Below are positions 43,314 through 54,303 of a DNA stretch of 64,000 nt, piece after piece. Source of the stretch: Sorex araneus (Eukaryota; Chordata; Mammalia; Eulipotyphla; Soricidae); assembly GCF_027595985.1 (NCBI RefSeq), contig NC_073305.1:79184889-79248888 (forward strand), written 5' to 3'. The position numbers and the translations under genes are program-made. The notes under the pieces are model-generated. The model was given only the letters and a program-made list of their open reading frames with translations, made no database searches and had not been told where the DNA came from. Position 1 is the stretch's first letter. Every line of letters starts with the position of its first letter.

Positions 43314-45992
43314 AAGAGAAGAGAAACTAAGATGGAGAGAGAGGAGAAAACACAACAGACAGCTAAGTAGGAAGGGGTGAAGAAGATCAGAAAATGACAT
43401 ATATTATCAGTGAGGTGAAGGGGTGGAAAATGGGGATGGTTCCCTAGGTCTAGTGTGGCTTTATTTAAAATATGTGTAGATAGTGTTGACAAATGTTGGA
43501 GATACAGTATTGGGGTTTGTTTCCTTTGTTCCAAGCCTGGATTACAAAAGCTTTCAATGAAACAGACTAAATGTCTGGGGGAAAAAAAAAATAAACAAAC
43601 TCAAACCCAAACAAATAAATAGAAAAAAAAAAGACTGCTTTTAAGAGATGTGAGCACAGGGTAGCAAATCCATCCCAAATTAAAATTTCAAAATTGTGTG
43701 ATCTGCATTCTTGTCCACCTACACACGGTCCCAAACATCCTGCCATTAATTAGCTAAGCGGCCCATCTAGTAAACAAGACTAAGCATCGAGGGGGCTGGA
43801 AAAGCGCTGGAGTCAGCCCCTTGATAGTCACAACAAACCAGCCCACTCACAAGGATACAGAGAAGGTAAACTTGTCTTTTATTTTGTCTAGAGTGGGGGG
43901 AGAAGAGAAGTCACCTCAAGAGAACACTTCTTTTTCTGTTGCAGTCCCAGTGACATCAGCAGGCCAGAAAAGACATCCCATTTCTGCGGTAGGCACTCTG
44001 TCAAAGGAAAAGAAATCTGCAATGAATTATCACATCAAGTCAGACTAGGAAAGGAGGCAAAAAGGCAGTCAGCATTTTCTTCCTGTTTTGTACACTCTGC
44101 TGGCTACAACTAATAGGGTGCTTAATCGGAACATTTCTGATGGCAAAGCTATAGCCCCCATTCTATTAAAAATCAGTGTGGTTAACAAGTGGTTAGTGAT
44201 TCTATTTTGGGGGAGCAGGAGATATGCAAAATAAGACCTCCATTTTGTTAATTGATTGGGCTTGGTTAGGCCGAAGACATGTTGTGTTGAATATGTTTGT
44301 CCTTTATAAACATGTGTTTTCTATTGGACATGCTCAAGAATCACTTCTAACTAAGTATCTTAATAGTCTATAAAGTACTGACTCATTATAGCCTTCCCAG
44401 ACCTAATTTATAGTCTCAGGGAAAAGCTATAGAAGTAGACACTAACAGAGGTTGTCCCTTCCTCCTGGAAAAAGGTGATTTCTAAGAAGTCCTGCCATTT
44501 ATTGACATTATAGAAAACCTGAATCTTACCTAATCTTACGTAGCTGAATGTATGGACCTAAATTCATGATGGCATAAAACAGTTCAGTAAAGGAAAATGG
44601 ATACTAAGTGCAACAATAAATTCCAGTAAAGGTAGAAAAAGTCCATGATTTTTCATTTTAAGAGATGTGTTTCACATTTGGAGTGAGAAAAGATGGCTTC
44701 TGAGACTTGTCATGAGGGTCCTGAGACCCAGAATAAAGCAGAATTAGAATCCAGAATTTAGGAATAAATCCCCAGCTCCCGGCCCACACACACCATGTAT
44801 TTTATTATTTATACTATAAAGAGCAGCCAAATTCAAAACTCATAATCCTTAATTCATGGAATTTTTCTATTTCCAGAGGAATGGGAAAAATGGCATGATC
44901 ATGGATTTTTTTCCTTCATGCTAGGAACTGTGGAGCTATTTTGGAGTTTGTACTTTTTCAATCTAAAACATTTACCTTCAATAGGCCTAACACAGGAAAT
45001 ACATAGTAAAGCTTTTTGAAAATAAAGATAATGCCAGGGAAGAGCTAAAGGGTTTAGTTTTAAAACCTAATCCAACTACCTTTTGGATATTAAAAACTAA
45101 AACAAAAAAAGGAAAGTGAATCCAAACTTTTAAAGAGAGACCTTCAACATGAGGTGCAACAAAAATGGTTGTGTGGATCGCTTTCTGCTAATCATAAATT
45201 CAATTAACTTCAAAACTCTCCTTCCAAATAGCCTGCGTGAGCAGAATTTACTATGCTTGTCAGTCTTTGGGGGCCTGGCTGAAATTTCGTCGGCTGATTC
45301 TACTGCGGGACAGCAAGTTGACGCTGGATCAGCATATGGAAGATGCAAGTTTCATTCCTCAGCATTCTTTCTGTGGGCTCGTTATTTACCACTGAACACT
45401 TCTGGGCCATAGGATACTTGTGGATTGAAGTAAACTTTCTAACAAGGACCAGAAAACTCCAACATTGCCTCTTAAGATGATGCACTGGGGAATAGTGTTA
45501 AATGAGTTCCTCAGAGAGCCACAAATAATGTGCAGAAATGGATGGAGTCTTCCCATATCCCTTACCATCAGGCTGGCCTCAGAACGGCTTCCAAAAGTCC
45601 TACTGGCAGCTTCCTGACCTTGATGTTTAAAGGTTTCTAACCACATAGACAACCTTTGACATAGCATAATATTTAAAGCACAGAGAGCGTTTACATGGAG
45701 ATGGATGGATGTGAATGGAAGGCTGGATTCCGCTTAATGGTACATGGCTAGACTGAGCTTTGTTTTAAAAATAACTTGAAGATCAAGTCTTGGCTGGGTC
45801 CACAAGAGAAATGACCGAATATAATCTCTGTAAGGTGGGCAGCATGAACTATTTCTAATGCTGACTTAAAAAAAAATAGGGACCACGCTTGGAGCTGCTT
45901 AGGGGCAAGTGATACAATGCTGGGGTCACACTCAGGGAGGCAGAAATATATGCCCTCCTGGGCCATCTTCCTGACTACATTTTTTTTTGTAT
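43314..45992. other. unique sequence, longest repeat-poor stretch
   Basis: Purine-rich near 43.31-43.4 kb, with A-rich runs at 43.58-43.63 kb. Otherwise no recognised repeat except a doubtful SINE remnant at 45878-45972. No exon recognised; frames at 45149-45412 and 45386-45667 look like chance. Confidence 0.45.
45878..45972 (-). mobile_element. doubtful SINE remnant
   Basis: GACCACGCTTGGAGCTGCTT, then TACAATGCTGGGGTCACACT and CCTCCTGGGCC at right resemble fragments of a decayed minus-strand SINE. Confidence 0.3.
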
Positions 45993-46009
45993 TGAAAGGG
46001 TCATTTTTT

Positions 46010-46175
46010 TTGCTTTTTGGGTCACACCCGGGATGCACAGGGGTTATTCTTGGCTCTACACTCAGGAATTACTCCTGGCGGTGCACAGGGGACCATATGG
46101 GATGCTGGGAATCTGAACCCGGGTCAGACGTGTGCAAGGCAAATGCCCTACCCGCCGTGCTATCACTCCAGCCCC
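46010..46175 (-). mobile_element. SOR-type SINE, A-tailed class, with long TSD
   Basis: Near-consensus (GCTTTTTGGGTCACACCCGG, GGAATTACTCCTGGCGGTGC, GGACCATATGGGATGCTGGG, head ending CACTCCAGCCCC). TSD TGAAAGGGTCATTTTTT (45993-46009) / TGAAAGCGTCATTTTTT (46176-46192), 17 bp with one change. Young-looking. Confidence 0.95.
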
Positions 46176-46192
46176 TGAAAGCGTCATTTTTT

Positions 46193-47550
46193 AAAGGTCA
46201 CTTTACCATTAGAGATACTTCAATCACTGTAATTTCCCCAAAGGGGAAAGATGATAAACTTAACTGTACATAATAACAAAGGTCCTCAAAGAATCAAGTT
46301 TAATGAGAAAACCCAGTCTACAGCTGACCCTAGAATAAGTTTTTCCAAGTCTAATTCTAAAATGAAGGGACGAACAAATACATCTAATCACTAAGGGCAA
46401 TTTTGCCATGTCAATTCCCTGCGGTCCTCTGCTTTGAGTCACCCCCTTTTCCTTTTGAGCTACAAAGTCTGTATGTTGCCTGCATACGGCGATGGTGAGA
46501 ACATCCTGAATCTGCCATCCTCTTCAAAGCAAGCAACTTTAAAGAAAGATGGATGAAGACAACTTGTCATTGTGTCAGCTGTGAACTTCTCTCTATTTGT
46601 GTTGCGGATGTTTCAACTAAATTTAAACGCCGAATGCTACGGGGGCCTTCCAGAAGCCACATTCTCACGAAACATGCTGTCTTCCACTTATTCTCTCCTG
46701 TCAGTTCCTTTGAATGCTTTCCATGTCCATATCTTTATTGACAGAGAAAACTTCAGACTGTGACCAGATTCAGGACTCCCCCTCCCCCCGCACACACACT
46801 ACTGCCAAGAGTAAATTAATCAATAAGTGAATCACAATTTCTTAAAACAAAAACCACACAGGAGCATAAAATGGCTTCTACACACTGCAGAGCAACTTCC
46901 TAAAATGTTTTCTGCTCAAAATTCTGTTTGCTTGAGAATCTTTTACAAGACCCCAAGTACACAGATATAAAAAGAGGTATACAAATCATGCCTACTTTAT
47001 AATAAATCATAAAGTTATTTTATGTGACACATTCAGTTATGTCACTCCACACAGGGGTCATGACTCACAGTTTAAGCAGGCTATTAGACCAACTTACCTC
47101 TTATTTCTGATGTAATAGAGCTCTGTTCTCAACTACTAGTTTCTCCTAGGAGAATATGTTGGAAACAATCAGGCATTCTAATATCACTCAAAGTAACTAA
47201 TAAGGATGATATATATTTTTTAGAAGGCTTTTTGAAAAATCAAAGTTCAAACTAGCTCCCATTTCCTTACATTCACTTTTCAGTTCAGTTCCAATGTTTC
47301 TGGCAGACTGGAAAGATTCTACCTCTTGCACTGGGTTTTGATGGGGAAATATTGTATACTTTTAGAATATGTGTTTTTTCCCTTTCCTTATCTGCATATG
47401 AACAACCTAAAAAAGTGGTATATTTCTCCTTTTTCCATTGGTCATCATCATTTTCACAATTTAGGGAACAAAAACAAAAGGTACATGGTACTTAAAAAGC
47501 AAAATAGCATAAGATTTCTCTCATATATACCACAGAAAACAAACAAACAA
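46193..47550. other. unique sequence
   Basis: No repeat recognised. Overlapping 60-63 codon frames near 46553-46763 are not convincing. Confidence 0.4.
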
Positions 47551-47695
47551 TACGTGCCTTGTATGCTGTGGCTCCTGGGTTGGTCCCTGGCACTACGTAT
47601 GGCCCCCAAGCACTGCCAGGGGTACAAACCCAGGAATAGCCACTGAGCACTACTGGATATGGCATAAAATCCCCATCCAAACAAACACACCCAAA
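47551..47695 (+). mobile_element. SOR-type SINE, 5'-truncated
   Basis: Starts within the head at GTGCCTTGTATGCTGTGGCT, then CCTGGGTTGGTCCCTGGCAC, TATGGCCCCCAAGCACTGCC, ATAGCCACTGAGCACTACTG and an A-rich tail. Confidence 0.83.
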
Positions 47696-47790
47696 CACCA
47701 AATGCCAAGTTCATGGATACAGAGGATTATGTAGGTATATGTAATAGTGGAATAGTGGGAGAAATGGGTACAGTAATGGGTACATGGGTA

Positions 47791-47887
47791 CAGGGGACCA
47801 GATGAGATGCGGGGGATCATCCCATGCAGGGGATCATCACCCGCATGCAAGGCAAATGCCTATGCACTATACTATTGCTCCAGCCCC
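47791..47887 (-). mobile_element. SOR-type SINE, 3'-truncated copy
   Basis: Only the head half is present: CAGGGGACCAGATGAGATGC, a local duplication of GGGGATCATC, CCGCATGCAAGGCAAATGCC and the head end TTGCTCCAGCCCC. A second minus-strand SINE follows immediately. Confidence 0.82.
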
Positions 47888-48059
47888 AATATTTTATTTT
47901 TTGTTTGTTTTTGGGTCATACCCCAGCAATGCTCAGGGGTTACTCCTGGGTTGGCACTCAAGAGTTACTACTGGTGTTACTTGGGGGGCCCTATGGGATG
48001 CTGGGAATCAAAGCCGGGGTGGCCTTATGCAAGGCAAGCACTGTACTAAGGCTCCAGCC
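47888..48059 (-). mobile_element. SOR-type SINE, A-tailed class
   Basis: TTTTTGGGTCATACCCCAGC, GGGTTACTCCTGGGTTGGCA, GGGAATCAAAGCCGGGGTGG, TTATGCAAGGCAAGCACTGT, head end AAGGCTCCAGCC. A direct neighbour of 47791-47887 in the same orientation. Confidence 0.9.
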
Positions 48060-48843
48060 TTCTTTAAGATTTTTTCAAGTCTTAAAGAAAACAAAAAATC
48101 CATTGTAGGAACTGTTATGAGCAAGACAGCAGGCTAGGAGGGCACGAAGCTGTGCCTTGCTCCTCCTCCTCGGCCACACAAACAGTTCCGGGAAAGCCCC
48201 ACATTACAACCAAGCAGCTAAAACCAGAAAAGCTGCGGATTAAGAGACGGGGCATTTTGCCTCCATCACTTCATCTCCTCATCCACAAAGGAAAACCCTT
48301 CAGGATTTCAACCTCTGGAAAACAAAGACTCCAAGAGTCTGAAATCTATGCCAAGAGTGATAAACCAGCTCAGGAAATGTCTAGCATCCCCTTTCCTGTT
48401 TCCTCACTGGTGCTGGAGCAGTCACTGCAGTGTCCCCAGGGGCCCCCTACCACAGCTGCTGCTCTCTGACATTTGGACATCGCCTTGCCTTGTCACCCAA
48501 GGGACTGAAGTGGCCACTCTTTGTGATGCACCTCCAGAGTTCTGAGTCTTGGCTTGGATTTGCAAGCATGGGGGCCCTTTAGTGCTGTGTTCTGTGACTG
48601 ACCCCTAACCCTAACCCAACTCTTTGCTGTGGCTCTGACTTGTCTTCACCAGCTGCGCTTCTACACCTGCTGATGTTTCAGCCACGGGCACCAAGCACTC
48701 AAGAACTTCTTCCATAGGCAAAAGGAAGAACTGAAACCTCAGGAGTCTTTGTCAAGGACCTTGCTAGCAAACAACACCACTGCCACTTAGGGTACCTCTG
48801 CCATCTTGACCACCTCCCTTTCACAGTCCTTGTTGATCATAAA

Positions 48844-48918
<75 letters not shown>

Positions 48919-49091
48919 CAACCAGTTCCATTTGAGACATCCTCTAATCATAGGTTGGTTGGTTCCACTGGCACCTAGCCTCTATCAGATGCTGTTCAAA
49001 AGTCTCCTCCTTAACTAACACAAGAGATACCTTCATAGCTCTATCACTGAAAATTCCATGAAATTTTAGGAGCTCTGTGCCAGAAATAGGG
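48060..49091. other. unique sequence with CA repeat and one unassigned open frame
   Basis: A 105-codon plus-strand frame (48152-48469) is serine/proline-rich and unrecognised. It lacks a visible splice or Kozak context and I do not call it a gene. Also a short CCCTAACCCTAACCC match (48602-48617) and a CA microsatellite. Confidence 0.4.
48847..48916. repeat. (CA)n microsatellite, about 35 units
   Basis: Uninterrupted CA dinucleotides after AAACAAACAC. Likely highly polymorphic. Confidence 0.97.
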
Positions 49092-50019
49092 ACAAAGACC
49101 AATATTATAAATCATAGTATCACAGGCCCCAACCCCTGGTGAATACAAATGCAAAACTCCTCAATAAAATGTTAGCAAACCAAATTTAACTGCACATTGA
49201 ATGACTCACAGACCATGATCAAATGGAATTTATCATTAGGACACAAGGATGGCATATACGCAAGTCAGTAAGTGCTATACACCACAAAGAATAAAGGATA
49301 AAATCATTCAAACATTTCAGTAGATGCAGAAAAAATATTTGACAAAAATTAGTAACCTCTTCTGAGGGGGAAAAAAAAACCCCACTAAAAGTTAGTATAG
49401 AAGACTGCATACCAACATAATAGAGGTCATATATGACAAGTTGATTACTAACATCATACTCAGTGATGAAAACTTATGTCTTTCTGCTAAAATCGAGAGC
49501 AAGGTAAGGATGCTCATAATTGTCACTTTTATGCAGCAAGGTACTGAAAATCCTAGAAACAATAAGTAGGCAAGAAAAAAAACCCTGTCCGATTGGAAGA
49601 AGTAAAATTTAACTTCATTTGAGATGATATAATCTTATTCATAGAACCCTCTTTCCAATTCTACAAAAAAATTAATGTATGACTAATGAATGAATTTTAG
49701 TCATGGAATGCAAAACCAATTAAGATACTCTCAAAGCAGTTGCTTCTAATACATGTATAATAAACTATTTGAAAGAGAAATTAAAAAAGCAATTTTGTTT
49801 ATAGTAGCATCAAAGTAGCATCAAAAATATCTAGTTAGGAATAAATTTAACCAAGGAGGTGAGAGGCTTATACACTTAAAACTATGACACTGATATATGA
49901 CATAAATAAAAAATTATTTTGCATTCTTGAACTGTAATAATTCATATTTGAAAATGACCAGGCTACCCAGAGAAATGTATAAATTCACTTATCTTCATCA
50001 AAATTCTAACAGTATTCTT

Positions 50020-50515
50020 TTTTAAAATTTTTTTAAAAATTTACTTATTAGTGAGTCACAGTGAGGGTACAGTTACAGATTTATACATTTTCGTGCTCAT
50101 GTTTCCCTCATACAAGGTTTGAGAAACCCATCTCTGTACCAGTGCCCATTCTCCACCACAAATAAACCCAGCATCCCTCCCACCCCCCCAATCCCGTCTC
50201 CCCCCACCCCACCCTGCCACTGTGGAGCCACTTCCAAGCCATGGAGCCACTGTGGCAGGGTATTCCCTTTTGTTCTCTCTCTCTAATTAGCTGTTGTGGT
50301 TTGCAAAAAAGGTGTTGAGTGGCCATTGTGTTCAGTCTCTAGTCTACATTCAGCATGCATCACCCTTCCCCCGTGAGGCCTCCAACCACATTTTACTTGG
50401 TGTTCCCTTCTCTATCTGAGTTGCCCTCTCCCCAGAATGTGAGGCCAGCTTCCAAGCCATGGAGTCAACCTCCTGGTACTTATTTCTACTATTCTTGGGT
50501 GTTAGTCTCCTACTC
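50020..50515 (-). mobile_element. L1 3' UTR insertion, with 15-bp TSD
   Basis: Exact duplication TCTAACAGTATTCTT (50005-50019 and 50516-50530). T-rich left end (reversed poly-A), AGTGAGTCACAGTGAGGGTA, CCAGTGCCCATTCTCCACCA, C-rich tract at 50175-50215 (strand complement of the G-rich 3' UTR), TTCTTGGGTGTTAGTCTCCT. Inserted into the old L1 ORF2. Confidence 0.93.
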
Positions 50516-50604
50516 TCTAACAGTATTCTTCACAGAAATAAAAAGTACAATCCTAAAACCTATGTCAATCCACAACCGATCCTGAATAACAAAAGCAGTC
50601 TTTG

Positions 50605-50783
50605 TTTGCTTATTTTATTTTGTTTTGGGGCCATACCAAACAATACTCAGGGGTTACTCCTGGCTCTATACTCAGGAATCACTCCTATTGATGCTTGGGA
50701 AATCATCTGGGATGCAGAGCATGGAACTGGGTTAGCCACATGCAAGGCGATCATCCTACCCTCTGTACTTTCACTCCGGCCCC
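50605..50783 (-). mobile_element. SOR-type SINE, A-tailed class
   Basis: GGGGCCATACCAAACAATAC, CTCAGGGGTTACTCCTGGCT, GGGATGCAGAGCATGGAACT, CACATGCAAGGCGATCATCC, head end CACTCCGGCCCC. Flanks CAAAAGCAGTCTTTG (left) and CCAAAACAGTCCTGA (right) look like a decayed TSD. Inserted in the old L1. Confidence 0.9.
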
Positions 50784-50970
50784 TAACCAAAACAGTCCTG
50801 AGAAAGATGAACAAAGTTGGATGCATCACACTTCCCAATTTCACGCTTTATCATAAAACTGGTAAGCAGAGCAATATGGTATTGACATAAAAAGATACAG
50901 TGATCAGAGAACAGAATAGAAAGCCCATAAATAAACTGATACATAGATAGTCACTTAATTTTCAGCACAA

Positions 50971-51200
50971 GACAAACCATAATGCCCAAAAGTAGAGAGA
51001 AAGTATGAGGGAAATTGTCTGCCATAGAGGCGGGGGCGGGGGGTAGGGTTTGGAAAGGGCGGGGGTGGCGGGGGTAATACTGGGGACATTGGTGGTGGAG
51101 AATGTGCACTGGTGGAGGGATGGGTGTTTGATCTTGGTATGACTGAAACTCAAACATCAAAGTTTTGTAACTGTAACTTACGGTAATTCAATTAAAAAAT
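50971..51200 (+). mobile_element. L1 3' UTR insertion (host of the composite element)
   Basis: ACCATAATGCCCAAAAGTAG, a very G-rich tract (51030-51088), GACATTGGTGGTGGAGAATG, GTTTGATCTTGGTATGACTG, then TTACGGTAATTCAATTAAAA. Left duplication TTTCAGCACAA (50960-50970) is matched at 52443-52453, beyond the later composite insertion. The two events are therefore nested. Confidence 0.9.
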
Positions 51201-51207
51201 ATTTCAG

Positions 51208-52434
51208 CCCTTTGGACCCTGCTGCGGAGCGAGCATGATGGAAGAGCCCAAGGAAGCGCCCTTGGACTCCAAACAGCCCACTGAACTAATTCCGGCATGG
51301 GACCAGAGACCCCACGGTGCGCTGAAACAGTGGGAGCCGGGCATCCCCCAATTCTTTTAACCTCTCTCTCTCTCCACTCCTCCCTCCTGAGCACAGCGCA
51401 GGATCCGCGGTTTTCCTGAGCGCAAAATGGAGACGCCGAGCCTCTCTCTAGGCTTCTCCATCTTATGAGCACCATAAAAGGGTAAAAGTTTGTAGTGATG
51501 TTATTTCTGGTTGTACTATCCCTGGACTTTATACAGAAACCCAAAACCGCGCGGCCGCGACCTAATGTCATCTTAGCATCAGCAATATGTAATATGTCCC
51601 TTTTTAATGGGTCGGACTTTTGTGGGAGATCCTAACAAGAATAGTAAGTCTGTTGCTGAAATATTGAAGGCAATCAAAGTGGTAGCCATCTCTCTAGACT
51701 GAACTAAGCTATATCCCCACGCCGGCTGAGAAGAAATATCCTTCTTTCCCGGGAAGAAACACGGCGTGGTGTCAAACATAGTGTGATGTCCATTAAGCAA
51801 ACAGACCTGGTGGCGTAGGAATGGGATATAAGGGGAAAAATTATGTACATGGAACAGTGGGACGCTGGTGGAATCTCGAGCCGGAGCCGATACCAGCGCA
51901 AGCCCGTCGGTTCCAGAAACTGCTTGCAGACACTCTACTAGTCTATCAACTAAGCCAAAGCCCCACGCCTGCCGATGACGGGAAATAACCATCCTTTCCG
52001 GTTTTTTTTTCCTTGTCAGGCAGCGTGGCGATTACCAAACAGGCGTGAACTCGGTGGCGCGGGGCAAGGGGGAAAAAGAAAAGTTATGTAACAAACAGCG
52101 GGACTTAATATCTCTATATTCTTAGCAGTGGAAAACTATCAAATGCCTCCTTGGCAATAGGACTGCTTTCCTTTTTTGGGGGAAACCCCAACAACGGTAG
52201 TGAGTTGTGTGTTGAAACATGGAATGTAATCGAGATAAGGCATAAACGAAGTGGAACTTATCATGTACATGGGTGGGGACTGGGGAGGTGGGAGGGGGCG
52301 GCGGGTATACTGGGGGGGGTTGGTGATGGGAGATGGGCACTGGTGAAGGGAAGGGTGTTTGAGAATTGTATAACCGACATAATCCTGAGAACTATGTAAC
52401 CCTCCACATGGTGATTCAATAAAATTATTATTAA
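51208..52434 (+). mobile_element. 1.2-kb CpG-rich composite retroelement with L1 3' end and 14-bp TSD
   Basis: Exact duplication AAAAAATATTTCAG (51194-51207 and 52435-52448). The last about 165 bp (52270-52434) are an L1 3' UTR end: G-rich tract, GGTGATGGGAGATGGGCACT, CATGGTGATTCAATAAAATT, poly(A). The first about 1.06 kb is neither ORF2, SINE nor the usual 3' UTR. It is rich in CpG (a GCGGCCGC site at 51551-51558) and contains diverged internal repeats (51702-51863 versus 51948-52104; 51578-51681 versus 52140-52240). It may be an SVA-like composite or an internally deleted L1 (5' UTR joined to 3' UTR). No coding frame. Confidence 0.75.
51702..52104 (+). repeat. diverged internal repeat pair in composite element
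   Basis: Unit 1 (51702-51863) starts AACTAAGC, has CCCCACGCC and GGTGGCGTAGGAATG, and ends AACAGTGGGAC. Unit 2 (51948-52104) starts AACTAAGCC, has CCCCACGCC and GGTGGCGCGGGGCAAG, and ends AACAGCGGGAC. Lengths 162 and 157 bp, separated by 84 bp. Confidence 0.7.
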
Positions 52435-52696
52435 AAAAAATATTTCAGCACAAAAGCCAAAAATACACAAAGGAGAAGGGATCATTTCTTTAATAATTGA
52501 TGCTAGCAAATCCAAAAGGCCACATTTAAAAAATAAAATTGGACCCCTATCTCATCCTACATGTTAAAAAGCAACTCAAAATGGGTTAAAGAGTTGAATA
52601 TAAGATCAGAAGCTACAGAAGAGAAGAGAAAATAGGGAATAAAACACCTTAACATTTGATTTTGCAGTGATTTCTGGTATAAGATACCAAAAGCAA

Positions 52697-53052
52697 CTCC
52701 CGCAACTCCCTTCCCCCACATGGCCTTCGACTGAATGAGGGCTAGAGACTGAGCACAGCGGCCACTCAACACCTTTATTGCAAACCGCAACAGCTAATTA
52801 GAGAGAGAAAACAGAAGGGAATGCCTTGCCACAGTGGCAGGGTGGGGTGGGGGGGAGATGGGATTGGGGAGGGTGGGAGGGACACTGGGTTTACGGGTGG
52901 TGGAGAATGGGCACTGGTGAAGGGATGGGTTCCCAAACTTTGTATGAGGGAAGTATAAGCACAAAAGTGTATAAATCTGTAACTGTACCCTCACGGTGAT
53001 TCTCTAATTAAAAATAAATAAATTAAAAAAAAATAAATAAATTAAAAAAAAA
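52697..53052 (+). mobile_element. L1 3' UTR insertion, with 16-bp TSD
   Basis: Exact duplication AAGATACCAAAAGCAA (52681-52696 and 53053-53068). GGTTTGCAA-type and AACAGCTAATTAGAGAGAG blocks, a G-rich tract (52838-52885), GGTGGTGGAGAATGGGCACT, ACCCTCACGGTGATTCTCTA, then (AAATAAATT)n and poly(A). Same subfamily as 50020-50515 in the opposite orientation. Inserted in the old L1. Confidence 0.94.
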
Positions 53053-53766
53053 AAGATACCAAAAGCAAAAGTAACGAAAGACTAAACTAAACATGCATGA
53101 CAAAGGAAGCAGTCAGTAAACAAAAAAGGAAGCTAAGAGAATGGGAAAAAATATTTGCAAACCATGTGTGAAAATGGAGTAGTAATCCGATACCAAAACA
53201 CATACAATCCAATAGCAAAAAAGCAAATAATCCAATTAAAAATGCACAAAGAATATGAACAGAAATTTCTCCCAAAGACATTCCATAGCCAGTATACACA
53301 TAAAAAAAATTTTGAGATCAAGAATCACCCTGGTGAATTTAATGCAATTCAAAACCACAATGAGTTATCACCTCATACCTGTTGGTATGAGATCCAAAGA
53401 CAAGAGGTAACAAATGTTGGTGAGGATGTAGTGTAAAAGGACCCTTAAAATCTGTTGGTGAGAATGTTAGACAGAAATATGGAAAATGGGTGGCTGCTCA
53501 AAAATTATAAAAATAGAACCATTTATATGAGTATTCTCATTCCTGAGAAATTTATCTGAAGTCCTATATTCATTATTCATAGTATTCAAGACATGATAAA
53601 AATCCAAATGTTCTTGGGTTAGGTGAATGGATAAAGACTATGTGGCATAGCTGTTATTCACATATGACATTTAATATGATATGATATATATATATACCAT
53701 GGAATATTATTTAGTCATAAAAGTAGAAAATTCTGCCATTTTCAACAATACCCCTCCAGGGTATTA

Positions 53767-54303
53767 TGTACCCTACACGCACAAAATAAAGACAACTATC
53801 GGAGGCGATTCCCAGGTTTTTCAATATTTCCAAGAATGCAAATATCGAATAATAGATACTCAGACTCAGAGTTAGAAAGTAGAAAAGTTTACTAGAAAGT
53901 AGAAGCGAGAAGAAAAGGAGCTCCCCAAGTAGGGAGGAACTTAGTACAGAACTAGGTTAACTATGGTTCTTTCTGTGAGATTTTTACAGGAAAACCCGGA
54001 GTTTGTATTACAGAGAATGCGGGGAATCTATGGGGTGGTTGGGCTGGTTTTTCTTTCTGGTCACCGTCCTCCGGTATTGTTCATTACCTTAGTCTTGTGA
54101 CTCCTAGTTCTGGAACAGAAGAATATGGTACTGGGGAACTCCTGGTATGTTAAAGGGAGGGCCTTGGGGATGGGGTGTGGTTGGTTGATGGGGAGAAATG
54201 CTGGAGAGGAGAAATTATGGGCTCCCCTCTTGTTCACAAGGAGAAACTGAGGCTTCCTCTTTCATCAGTGAACATGTGTAAAACATATAATTACACATGC
54301 TCA
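53767..54303 (-). mobile_element. probable solo LTR (class I-like) inside the old L1
   Basis: A 537-bp block interrupts the C-terminal end of the old L1. It starts TG and ends CA. On the minus strand it has a CT-rich R/U5-like stretch (complement of 53870-53925, resembling CTTCTACTTTCTAGTAAACT). Flanks ATTA (left) and ATAA (right) could be a mutated 4-bp duplication. Family not identified, boundaries tentative. Confidence 0.4.

Noticed and set aside
46553..46763. Overlapping 62- and 63-codon plus-strand frames ending near a GACAG|AG splice-like site
   Set aside because: Two different frames over the same DNA, no known protein similarity, and the splice resemblance is too weak to call an exon.
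48152..48469. 105-codon plus-strand frame as a possible exon or retrocopy
   Set aside because: Unique sequence and serine/proline-rich, but no family recognised, no flanking splice consensus I trust and no poly(A) for a retrocopy. A protein search would decide.
48602..48617. Telomere-like CCCTAACCCTAACCC
   Set aside because: Only about two and a half units; too short to argue for an interstitial telomere or fusion site.
51236..51310. ATG ATG GAA GAG CCC AAG start at the 5' part of the composite element as a real gene start
   Set aside because: The frame closes quickly and the region is bounded by a retrotransposon TSD; better explained as part of the non-coding element.
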